Shown here piece after piece: positions 38,089 through 46,063 of a DNA stretch of 64,000 bases (position 1 is its first letter; every line of letters starts with the position of its first letter). A program made the position numbers and the translations under genes. The notes below the pieces were generated by a model. The model saw only the letters and a list, made by a program, of their open reading frames with translations. It ran no database searches and was not told where the DNA came from. Source of the DNA: Cellvibrionaceae bacterium (lineage in GTDB: Bacteria; Pseudomonadota; Gammaproteobacteria; Pseudomonadales; Cellvibrionaceae); contig JANPZW010000013.1 of the NCBI GenBank assembly GCA_024707385.1, positions 815,465 to 879,464 of the forward strand, in the 5' to 3' direction.

Positions 38089-39082
38089 ATGCTACAGCTT
38101 AAAAACAACACTCCGTTTGCTGCGGCTATCGCGGTTTTTCCCAATGAGCAAGGCATCGAAACGATCTACACCTTGGTCAAAGCCACTTTTATTTTCTTTC
38201 CACGTCTGACTTTGGCGCCGGAGCAAGCGCAGCCTCAGCAAAAAGATGAATACACCGGTGAGCTGGGTGAATCGAGCTTGCTCCTTGCATCGGATTACCA
38301 CACAGGCAAGGCTGGCACGGATGTCGTAATGACGGGGTCGGCCTGTAGTCCGGATTTACATGATGTCACCCAGCTTGATGTCGGCCTTGAGATAGCTGGT
38401 GTGTATAAGACTATTCGAGTGTTTGGTGATCGCGTCTGGGACAGGGGGCGACCAACAGCCACCGCCGCCTTCGCTCAGATGCCGCTCACCTACGAACGAG
38501 CATATGGAGGCACTTTGCTGGTAGACGGCGAATTGCATCAGCAAGAGGAACGCAATCCCATTGGGTTGGGCTTCTACGGCGATTTAGCCGCGTCTGAGGT
38601 GGAAGGCTGGCCTTTGCCGAATTTGGAAGATCCGCGACAATTGCTTCATTACCCTGGTGTTAGACCCGCACCCGCCTGTTTTGCCCCGGTGGCTCCGCAT
38701 TGGCAGCCAAGAGCAAGTTATACAGGTACGTATGATGAATACTGGCAGCAAAATCGCGCACCTTTTTCTGCCCGCAGATTATCAGTCCAGATTTATGAAT
38801 ATGGCGCCGCAAGATCAAATATTTCTGGATTCTTTGCGTGGTGGAGAGCCCGTTTCGATTAGCGGCATGCATCCTTCGGGTATTTTGAATTTTAATCTGC
38901 CAAAAATTACATTGGTCAATCATGTGCAAAGGCGCAATCAGGAAGCGGTGGCTCCTTTTGTCCTGGAAACAGTTCATCTGCAGCCCAATCAACTTCAGTT
39001 GAGCATGGTTTGGCGATCCACGTTTCCCTGCGATAAAAAACTGCGCACCATCAAAAATATTAGCGTCAACATGATTCGCTGA
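38089..39082 (+). CDS. DUF2169 domain protein, T6SS effector adaptor candidate (frameshifted)
   Basis: DUF2169 proteins act as adaptors or chaperones loading effectors onto VgrG/PAAR spikes. The N-terminal part (MLQLKNNTPFAAAIAVFPNEQG, LTYERAYGGT) and the C-terminal part (FLPADYQSRFMNMAPQDQ, VSISGMHPSG) lie in different frames joined at the T run 38763-38767. Removing one T gives APFLPADYQ and a 330-residue protein of normal length, ending at 39082. Read as a homopolymer error. PAAR-like gene follows after 12 bases. Confidence 0.82.
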
Positions 39083-39094
39083 AGGAGATAAGAA

Positions 39095-39469
39095 ATGTCA
39101 CAGACAACGTTTGCCAATAGTTGCGGCATTGTTCATAAGGGAAGCGGTGGTGTAAGTGTTGTTTTTCCTGATGTCTGCAAAACACCGCCGGGTCCCGTGC
39201 CAGTTCCCTATCCCAACGTTGGTATGGCATCGGATACCAGCAAGGGTCCAAAGTCGGTTAAAACCGATGGCGAAATGCCTATGGTTAAGGAGGCGCAATA
39301 TTCCCGCAGCAGCGGCGATGAGGCGGGTGTAGCCAAGGGTGTAATCAGCAATGATCAAATGGGCGTTTGTGAATTTATGATGTATTCATTCGATGTGAAA
39401 TTCGAAGGTAAGAATGTTTGCCGCATGGGCGACCCTTTATTTCACAACAAAAAAAATATTATGGGTTGA
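39095..39469 (+). CDS. DUF4150 PAAR-like spike-tip protein
   Basis: 124 residues: FANSCGIVHKGSGGVSVVFPDVCKTPPGPVPVPYPN, then GDEAGVAKGVISNDQMGVCEFMMYSFDVKFEGKNVCRMGDPLFHN. This is the DUF4150 (PAAR-like) domain, which caps VgrG and carries effectors. Here it is stand-alone, with no toxin fused. Preceded by a strong AAGGAGAT ribosome site. Neighbouring DUF2169 is its usual adaptor partner. Confidence 0.88.
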   Translation: MSQTTFANSCGIVHKGSGGVSVVFPDVCKTPPGPVPVPYPNVGMASDTSKGPKSVKTDGEMPMVKEAQYSRSSGDEAGVAKGVISNDQMGVCEFMMYSFDVKFEGKNVCRMGDPLFHNKKNIMG

Positions 39470-39478
39470 TGAGCGAGC

Positions 39479-40717
39479 GTGATAGAGAACCCTCCCGTAT
39501 CCCCCATCATGCAAGGCTATCGACCTATTTTCGAGCGCCTCCTGGATGATGTTGCATTTTTATGGCAACAGCGATCTCAGGCAGAGAATCATCCGGCGTA
39601 CTTTCAGTGGGATCTGGAGGCGATGGATGAGCGGATACAAAATTATCTGCGTGCGTTACTTCAGGCACCGGAGATTTCCTGGAGCTTATTTGAAGAGTCA
39701 GCAGATGTGGCCGACGCGGGCTATTTTTTCGCCGCAGCTATTTTGGCATTTCACTGTTTGAATACAAAAAATATCCGGAGATTAACGGAGCTTGCGGCGG
39801 AAAATAGCGCATGTGCTTCGGGTATTGGCGCTGCCATGGCTTGTCTTCCGGGAAATTTGGTACATCCCTGGATAAAAAAATTTCTGCTCAGCAAAGACAA
39901 GCATCACCAGTACTTAGCGTTGTCCGCATGTCTTATTCGACGTGAAGATCCCCGCGCCTATCTGACGGCTCTTATTGAAAACGTAGAAAGCCAATCTCAT
40001 ACTGAATTATTTGTCTGTGCGTTGAAATTGGCGGGTGTGCTAAAACGCGCTGATTTGTTGCCCATGCTGCGCCAAGCGATGGCTGACGAACGTGAAGAGG
40101 TGAAGTTTCGGGCAGCCTGGGGCTGTGCTTTATTGAGAGATAATTCGGCCGCTTCCACATTGCAGGGTATCGCAATGACAAATAGTGAATGGCATAAAGA
40201 GGCATTGGCAAGTCTTCTGCTTTTACTGGAAATTGGTCCGGCGCGCGCGCTAGTGGATGAGCTCGCGCGCAGTGAAGATACGCGGCGTCGCGCGATTGAT
40301 GGATGTGCTCTGCTGGGTGATGTCAGTGCGCTGCCATGGCTGTTGCAGATGGCGCGCGAGCCGAAATTAAATCGGCGGGCTGCACATGCTGTCATTAGCA
40401 TCACAGGAATAACGCCCGAAGATAATTGGTTGAGCGCTGAACCAGTGGAGGAAAAACATGATATGGAAGCTGATCTGGATGAGGATCTGCCTCTCATAGA
40501 CAGCGACAAACTATCGGCGGCGTGGCGACAAAACAGCTCGCTGTGGGAGCCGGGGCAGCGTTACTTCCTTGGACAGCCTCTACAAGTGGAAAATTTGCTC
40601 TATCTATTTCACCAATCCAACCAGCGACACCGCCGATCTGCGGCCCTGCATTTGGCAGCGCTTTTGCCAGATCGACCGTTGCTCAATCACGCCCGCGGGG
40701 AGCCGTTTCGTTTATGA
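39479..40717 (+). CDS. TIGR02270 family protein (HEAT-like repeats), T6SS-associated
   Basis: 412 residues from GTG 39479 (or about 402 from ATG 39509). Mostly alpha-helical with HEAT-like repeats: FRAAWGCALLRDN, RRAIDGCALLGDVSALPWLLQMAREPKLNRRAAHAVISITG, then ending near RRSAALHLAALLPDRPLL. The TIGR02270 family occurs beside DUF2169/DUF4150 genes and is of unknown function, probably a scaffold. The last five or so residues and the gap before the next gene could hide another indel, but I cannot show it. Confidence 0.75.
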   Translation: MIENPPVSPIMQGYRPIFERLLDDVAFLWQQRSQAENHPAYFQWDLEAMDERIQNYLRALLQAPEISWSLFEESADVADAGYFFAAAILAFHCLNTKNIRRLTELAAENSACASGIGAAMACLPGNLVHPWIKKFLLSKDKHHQYLALSACLIRREDPRAYLTALIENVESQSHTELFVCALKLAGVLKRADLLPMLRQAMADEREEVKFRAAWGCALLRDNSAASTLQGIAMTNSEWHKEALASLLLLLEIGPARALVDELARSEDTRRRAIDGCALLGDVSALPWLLQMAREPKLNRRAAHAVISITGITPEDNWLSAEPVEEKHDMEADLDEDLPLIDSDKLSAAWRQNSSLWEPGQRYFLGQPLQVENLLYLFHQSNQRHRRSAALHLAALLPDRPLLNHARGEPFRL

Positions 40718-40766
40718 ACTTATCGAAGCTGCTTCTGATCAGCGCGCAATTTGATTTCCGCAACAG

Positions 40767-41846
40767 GTGCCAGTAATGGACGATCCGGTTTACGTGGCGA
40801 ACACTGGTCTTATTACCGCAACTGGCTGCACCAGCGACATGGTGAGTGCAGTATTTCGCACGGGCATTTCTGCATATCAACGGGCTAATTATTTTACTTA
40901 CGACCGTCATCTGGTCACTCTGGCACAAGTTCCAGAAGAATCCTTGCCGCCGCTCGCGGAATATTTCGATACCGCCAGCTGCTCCTTGCGCGACCAGCGT
41001 CTGATTAGAATGTTGCAAGTGTCGATCGAGCAAGCCTTACCAAAATTTTGTGACCAGCCAATTCCGTTGTTGTTGGCTGGCCCAGAAAACTATCGCGGTT
41101 TGAACCATCAACTCAGTGAAAAATTTCTAAGCCATTTTGCGCAGCAAATTGCTCTCCCCATCAATTACCAAGTCAGCCGAATAAATAGCCTGGGGCGCGC
41201 AGGCGTACTCGAGGCATTGCGACTGGCCCGGCACTATCTCTTGGACCAAAGCCTTCCGTATGTTCTGATCGGAGGCGTGGATACGGCGCAAAATAGCGCG
41301 TGGCTCCAGATGCTGGACGAAGGCGAGCGGGTGAAATCCGAAAGGCCGGACACCTCCGATAGTTTTGTACCGGGAGATGGAGCAGGTTGTCTGCTGCTCA
41401 CCGCAGATCCGACGCTCGCAATGCGACACGGCGATTATATTATTGCGCTCACGCCGCCTGGGTTTGGGCACGAGGACGGTCATTTATACAGCGATGAGCC
41501 CTATCTTGGCGAAGGTCTTCATGCCGCCGTCCAGCAGACCCTGCGGTATTTACCGGAGCACCTGAAGATCAATCGCCTTTATAGCAGCGCTAATGGCGAA
41601 AGCTATTGGACCAAGGAGCTTGGCATAGCCATGACTCGCGCAAGCGCCCGGCTGAACGACCTGCAACACGAACACCCTGCCGATACTTACGGAGATATTG
41701 GCGCGGCCACAGGGGCGGCGCTGATCAGTTTGGCCTGTTATGACCTGCGCCACATGCAAACGCCCTCCCCATGTCTAATCACCACGTCATCCGATCATTC
41801 ATTTCGGGCGGCGGTTTGTTTAATTCCAGAAAGGATTGTGTCATGA
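40767..41846 (+). CDS. Ketosynthase-like protein of T6SS effector modules, catalytically degenerate
   Basis: 359 residues from GTG 40767 (or ATG 40776). A thiolase/ketosynthase fold is suggested by VANTGLITATGC at the start, LRDQRLIRML, VLIGGVDTAQN, the PGDGAGCLLL motif and DTYGDIGAATGAALISLA near the end. The nucleophile region reads INSLGRAGVLEAL with no Cys where ketosynthases have TAC, so Claisen condensation is unlikely. Such 3-oxoacyl-synthase-like proteins are known next to DUF2169/DUF4150 genes. Its TGA overlaps the effector ATG (ATGA at 41843-41846), implying coupled translation. Confidence 0.7.
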   Translation: MPVMDDPVYVANTGLITATGCTSDMVSAVFRTGISAYQRANYFTYDRHLVTLAQVPEESLPPLAEYFDTASCSLRDQRLIRMLQVSIEQALPKFCDQPIPLLLAGPENYRGLNHQLSEKFLSHFAQQIALPINYQVSRINSLGRAGVLEALRLARHYLLDQSLPYVLIGGVDTAQNSAWLQMLDEGERVKSERPDTSDSFVPGDGAGCLLLTADPTLAMRHGDYIIALTPPGFGHEDGHLYSDEPYLGEGLHAAVQQTLRYLPEHLKINRLYSSANGESYWTKELGIAMTRASARLNDLQHEHPADTYGDIGAATGAALISLACYDLRHMQTPSPCLITTSSDHSFRAAVCLIPERIVS

Positions 41847-43346
41847 CACAGGTAGGTGAAGGTATCGCCGTCACCCAGGTCAAAGACCCGGAAGAAGATC
41901 ATTGGGCACAACTGCAATACACCTATCCTGATGGGTCGGCGGTGCAGGGAATGTTCACCGCGAAGGATGGCGCCGGGATGACTTGGACCGGCTATCTGAA
42001 CGACCAGGGCCAGCCTGCCTGAGTGGGTTGCCATCCGGTTCGGTGGAATACCAGTTATTGCCGAGTGAGTCTTTGGACTATGAGCTGCAGGATATGCGCA
42101 GCCAAATACAAACTGTGTTGGACGGCATACTAGAGGAGCAGCGCGCGGAAGCTAAAGCTCATCAGGATGAATTGGACAAACAGTCGACCCTCGGCAAAAC
42201 CTACAGCTATACGGCCGCTGTCGGCCGGGGTTTGTGGAACGGCGCCATAGGCCTGCTGACATTTGCGAAAGATGTTGTGGTTAAAGTGGGCGAGGTAGCG
42301 TTATTTCTCAGTCCCATCACCCGGATGAACAACCTTTTACAGGCGTCCTACACCAGCTACCGAAACGGCGAACTCACCTGGGCCGAATGGCGTGAGAGCC
42401 TGACCAAAAATTATCAGGACGAGGAGTTCAAGGATCTCGCAGACCTGATCGGCATTGATATTCGTAATCTCGATAAAGATGAAGTACTTTCCATCGTCAC
42501 AGAAGCTTATGAAATTGTCGCTTACATTGCGGACGATACAGAATTTCGTGAAATGTTCATTCAGTTCGGCAAGGATTACGCCGGAGCCCAGTCCGGTATT
42601 GAATGGGCTGAGTTTGCTGGAGGCGGACTTTTTGAAATTGTTTTGACTGCACTATTGCTGGCTTTTTACCGGCGGACTCGGCAATGTTGCCCAAGCCGCC
42701 AGTAAAGTCCGCCACGCCGCCCGCCTGCGCACCCTCGGCGGCATGCTCCGCAAACTCGGCAAGCTTTTGCAGCGCAAAAAGCTGAATAGAAAGACAACGG
42801 GTGGGGTGGATTCCAAGCATAAGGTGGAGGCGGAGAAGCCTGAGGGACAGAGGTTGAATTCGGGAGGGGGAGCCCGCGATTCAGACAGTTCAGGCTCCAT
42901 CGGATTACGGGGTCGCCTTTTTTGGCGATGATAACGTTGCGTACTATACACCGGCGAACGCTACCATTGGCCGCCAAGGCAAGTCATTTTTCTTCATGCC
43001 TATCGAAGATTCTAGCATTGTAAAAAATTCTGCTGATGCGGCGCGTTACACAGGTAGAGCGCCTTCTGCAGAAAGAGCGTATCTTGCAGATAAAGATATT
43101 TACGGTCTTAGCTTCCCAACTGAGGGGATGAGCGTTGCGAAACCTACCGCTGCGGATGCAGGTGGATGGCCTCACTTTCTCGAAGGCGGACACACGGCAG
43201 TTAAGACAGGAGACGGACCTAATGCGGGGTATCTTGTGAATCCAACTAGGGAGTTTGTAGTGCCTGGTGGAAGCCCTGTACCACCAGGGTCTGTATTATT
43301 CAAATTGGGACCTAAGGGTGAGTGGATTCCTATGAGGAAATATTAA
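41843..43346 (+). CDS. Candidate T6SS effector with C-terminal toxin domain (three frameshifts)
   Basis: No family recognised. Four frame segments join at C run 42018-42019 (one base lost), T run 42663-42667 and G run 42866-42870 (one gained each); correction gives 500 residues. The N-terminal part (EDHWAQLQYTYPDGSAVQG) is soluble. A helical middle follows (LRDMRSQIQ-like coiled coil, a GLWNGAIGLLTFAKDVVVKVGEVALFL segment) with a hydrophobic GGGLFEIVLTALLLAFTGGLGN segment, then a basic linker (RKLGKLLQRKKLNRKT). The last 150 residues, from about IQTVQAPSDYGVAFF to LGPKGEWIPMRKY, look like a globular toxin domain containing HFLEGGHTAVKTGDG and GYLVNPTREFVVPGGSP. The TAATG overlap with the next gene supports a toxin-immunity pair. 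Toxin activity is inference. Confidence 0.6.
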
Positions 43347-43570
43347 TGGCTACGAAATGGGAAGAGAAAGGTTGTGATATTTGCCGGAAATTGTGGGAGT
43401 CGGGGAGTAATCCACCTGAGATCGCCGTAAATTACGAGCTTCATTCAAGACTGCATAGATGCAATGAATGTGGAACTTATTGGGAGCAGTATGAACGCTA
43501 TGCTGATGTTGTCGACGCAAATGAAGCGCGACTAAACTATCCCGAAGCTTTTCCGGAGACTGACGAATAA
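43346..43570 (+). CDS. Zinc-ribbon mini-protein, probable cognate immunity protein
   Basis: 74 residues from ATG 43346, which overlaps the effector stop (TAATG). Two CxxC pairs (Cys10-Cys13 and Cys39-Cys42) predict a zinc ribbon. The C-terminal part is acidic (DVVDANEARLNYPEAFPETDE). Tight coupling to the toxin candidate suggests immunity. No family name assigned. Confidence 0.6.
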   Translation: MATKWEEKGCDICRKLWESGSNPPEIAVNYELHSRLHRCNECGTYWEQYERYADVVDANEARLNYPEAFPETDE

Positions 43571-43960
43571 ATGACAGAAAGACTTATACCAGAGAATGAA
43601 TTGGAAAGGCTCCTCGTCGACGCTCAGTCCGGAAAGATTGATTTCCAAGAGTTTATTCGGTTCTTCTTGAAGGCGGATATCTTTGTCCCCAGTGCGGCAG
43701 AGGTCATGCAGGATGGATCAGGTTTGGAGCCTTTATTGTTCGACAAGAAAGGGACCCAGATGTTAGGTGTCTTTACCTCAATGAGCAGAGTTAGCTTATT
43801 TCAAAACATGGCTTCATTTTGTATGTCGATGAAAGGATATGACTTGATTTCCCTTATGCCGGAAGACATTGGCCTTGTTGTGAATCCAGGTTTTGATAAA
43901 GGGCTTGAAATATCTCCTTCAGGGTTAAAAGCGATCTTCAAGGACCATAGCCTTAGCTAA
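43571..43960 (+). CDS. SseB-like domain protein, probable immunity protein
   Basis: 129 residues starting directly after the previous stop. The pattern LERLLVDAQSGKIDFQEFIRFFLKADIFVPS with later LGVFTSMSRVSLF and GLVVNPGFDKGLEISPSGLKAI fits the SseB N-terminal domain, which is common among polymorphic-toxin immunity proteins. It may protect against the upstream effector or be an orphan acquired with the cassette. The local base composition is more AT-rich than the T6SS genes around it. Confidence 0.6.
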   Translation: MTERLIPENELERLLVDAQSGKIDFQEFIRFFLKADIFVPSAAEVMQDGSGLEPLLFDKKGTQMLGVFTSMSRVSLFQNMASFCMSMKGYDLISLMPEDIGLVVNPGFDKGLEISPSGLKAIFKDHSLS

Positions 43961-44014
43961 AATCAGAGGCAGCCTAATAGACCTTCGTTTGCTCATATCT
44001 CTTGGGGGACAACA

Positions 44015-44416
44015 GTGCTAGAAGGACACCTCCATACGCTTCATATGAAAAAGCTAGTAAAACTTGATCCCGTAACTAAGCGTTATGCAGAGGTTGACCA
44101 AGTAAAGTTGGTTCGAGTCACCAAAGACCTGCTTTCTTTTTTAAAAAAGGAGATTGCTACCTCGGACCCTAATGGAGTTTGGCAGTGGGTGGTGCCACTA
44201 TGCGAAGGAGTTTTGAGCAACACAATTTCAGCGCCTATCCCATACGCAGATGTGCCATTGAAATATCAGCTAAGAGAAGGGATGCTTTCAGAAGAGTTTG
44301 AAGATCTATATGCGCCTTTTGTTAACTGTGTAACTGCAACGAAAACAGTGAATACTCCGGAAATTGAAATAGATGGCGACATATATGTCTATGTTGATTT
44401 CGAAAGCAAGATTTAG
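44015..44416 (+). CDS. Unknown small protein of the immunity cassette
   Basis: 133 residues from GTG 44015, with GGGGGAC at about 44004-44010 as ribosome site; an ATG at 44045 is the alternative. No family recognised. The middle has VWQWVVPLCEGVLSNTISAPIPYAD and the end EIEIDGDIYVYVDFESKI. AT-rich like the two preceding genes and placed after them, so another immunity or orphan protein is likely. Confidence 0.5.
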   Translation: MLEGHLHTLHMKKLVKLDPVTKRYAEVDQVKLVRVTKDLLSFLKKEIATSDPNGVWQWVVPLCEGVLSNTISAPIPYADVPLKYQLREGMLSEEFEDLYAPFVNCVTATKTVNTPEIEIDGDIYVYVDFESKI

Positions 44417-44629
44417 GACGGAGTTTTATCGAAAGGCATTGGAGATGATGGCGATTTCTTTCACAAGCCGTTTACCCCAGGGCAGACAGAACGCCCTTAT
44501 CGCATTATCATTACCCACCGCGCTGGAGCCCACCTAGCCGCTATTTACCAAGCGATAGCGAGGTTTTCTGGTGATTTTTTGATCGACAATGACCGTCGAG
44601 CGACGTCGGCGGTGAGTTCTAGGTGCCTC
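44417..44629 (+). other. Open but start-less stretch after the immunity cassette, possible relic
   Basis: The frame of the preceding gene stays open without a stop from 44417 into the next gene, reading KGIGDDGDFFHKPFTPGQ and PYRIIITHRAGAHLAAIYQAI. There is no ATG before 44630. It could be the remains of a recombined toxin or immunity tail, or chance. Base composition returns here towards the genome average. Confidence 0.3.
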
Positions 44630-46063
44630 ATGTCATACGTCTTCAGGAAGAAACGGCCATGCGGATGGCCGCTGATTCAGATCTTCGCGCTCGTGTTTGC
44701 CCTGTCGCTAAGCGCAGCTTATTCCTCTTTTGCCGCAGCGCAGGGCGGCCCTGCTTCTGTAAAAGTTTCCGAGCCGGGCCAACTGGAAGCAGCCGATCAG
44801 CGATATCAGGAATTTGTTGATCTTTTTCTTCGTGAATATCTGAAGAAATATCCGGCTAGCGCCGTAAACAACATCGATGATCTTGTTCACAAAGTTTCCT
44901 CGGTATCGACATTGGAAGCTCTGGCGGCCATTCGCACGAATCAGAGTCTGCTGCTCCAGAATACGACTAAAAAAGAATTTACGACTTTATTGGAATATGT
45001 GTATCGCCATAACGATACAGCAACGGTACAGACGTTGGCTGAAGGATTGAAAAATCAGCGCGATTCCGCGGCCCTGTCCGGCCATTATTTTCTCCTGGCG
45101 AAATACTACGAATCCCGCCAGAACTGGAAGGGAGTTCAGGCGGCGCTTGGCAAGGTCGACGTTCGCGAGCTCAGTGCTGCAGACACTCATTATTATCATC
45201 TGCTGATGGGGTTCACGTTACAAAACCTCAAGCAGCATCGAAAAGCGTTGATCTCATATCAGCAAATTCCTCCGAGCTCTCCATACTTCAGCCACGTAAA
45301 ACTAAATGAAGGCACCGCATTTCTGCGGCAGGGGTGGTGGACGGAAGCGCATATTGAATTTGAAAAGGCAATCAAATCGCTGGATCAAACCGGACAAAAT
45401 CCTGAGTTGCGCAATCGCATCCTGGTGGTGTTGGGTTACTCGCAATTGAATTATGAGTTTTACCGGGATGCCCGCGACACCTTTCGCAAAGTCGCGCTCA
45501 ATAGCGGTTCCATGAATAAAGCTTTGATGGGAATTGGTTTGGCCGCCGCATATCAAAAGGATTTTGCCGGGGCAGCCAATGCATTTTCGCTCCTGGCGGA
45601 AAAAACTCCTGCCGATTTGAGTGTTGATGAAGCCTACCTGTTGCTGCCGACCGCGCAGGTGGAAGCCAAAGATGGCGCGGGTGCGGCGACTTCCTATCAA
45701 GCCGCCATCCGCCATTATGAAAATAAAATTCGTGAGCTTGCGAATTTTCAGCAGAAGCTCAGAACCTCCAGTTTTGACTCATCACTCAATCTGATTAGAG
45801 AGCTGGAAGCTAAAGCTGCTGAGATCTATGCCGCACAGGAAGGAACTCTGAATTTTCTGCTGACCAATTATCAAGATCTGCTGGCCATGCGCGAGGCGAG
45901 TTCCACGCTTGGATTGACGGCGCAATATTCAGCACTACAGGCTGATTATAAAAAGCTTTTGGAAGGAATCACGCTGCAGAAAATCGACGCTCGCATCGAG
46001 GTTCTAAACAGTTATTTAAGTCAAGCCAAATTCGGTATGGCGCAACTCTATGACAAACCTTAA
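44630..46063 (+). CDS. Exported TPR-like protein
   Basis: 477 residues from ATG 44630 (MSYVFRKKRPCGWPLIQIFALVFALSLSAAYSSFAAAQ), a signal peptide with cleavage near AAAQ. TTG 44579 in the same frame is less likely. The body is helical with tetratricopeptide-like repeats (HYFLLAKYYESRQNWKGVQ, HLLMGFTLQNLKQHRKALISY, NKALMGIGLAAAYQKDFAGA) and a C-terminal coiled region. Probably periplasmic. It overlaps the next gene by 14 bases, so the TPR genes form an operon. Confidence 0.7.
   Translation: MSYVFRKKRPCGWPLIQIFALVFALSLSAAYSSFAAAQGGPASVKVSEPGQLEAADQRYQEFVDLFLREYLKKYPASAVNNIDDLVHKVSSVSTLEALAAIRTNQSLLLQNTTKKEFTTLLEYVYRHNDTATVQTLAEGLKNQRDSAALSGHYFLLAKYYESRQNWKGVQAALGKVDVRELSAADTHYYHLLMGFTLQNLKQHRKALISYQQIPPSSPYFSHVKLNEGTAFLRQGWWTEAHIEFEKAIKSLDQTGQNPELRNRILVVLGYSQLNYEFYRDARDTFRKVALNSGSMNKALMGIGLAAAYQKDFAGAANAFSLLAEKTPADLSVDEAYLLLPTAQVEAKDGAGAATSYQAAIRHYENKIRELANFQQKLRTSSFDSSLNLIRELEAKAAEIYAAQEGTLNFLLTNYQDLLAMREASSTLGLTAQYSALQADYKKLLEGITLQKIDARIEVLNSYLSQAKFGMAQLYDKP

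Noticed and set aside
40700..40776. Frameshift at the end of the TIGR02270 gene extending it to 40754 or 40776
   Set aside because: Neither alternative tail is recognisably more family-like, and no long homopolymer makes a correction obvious.
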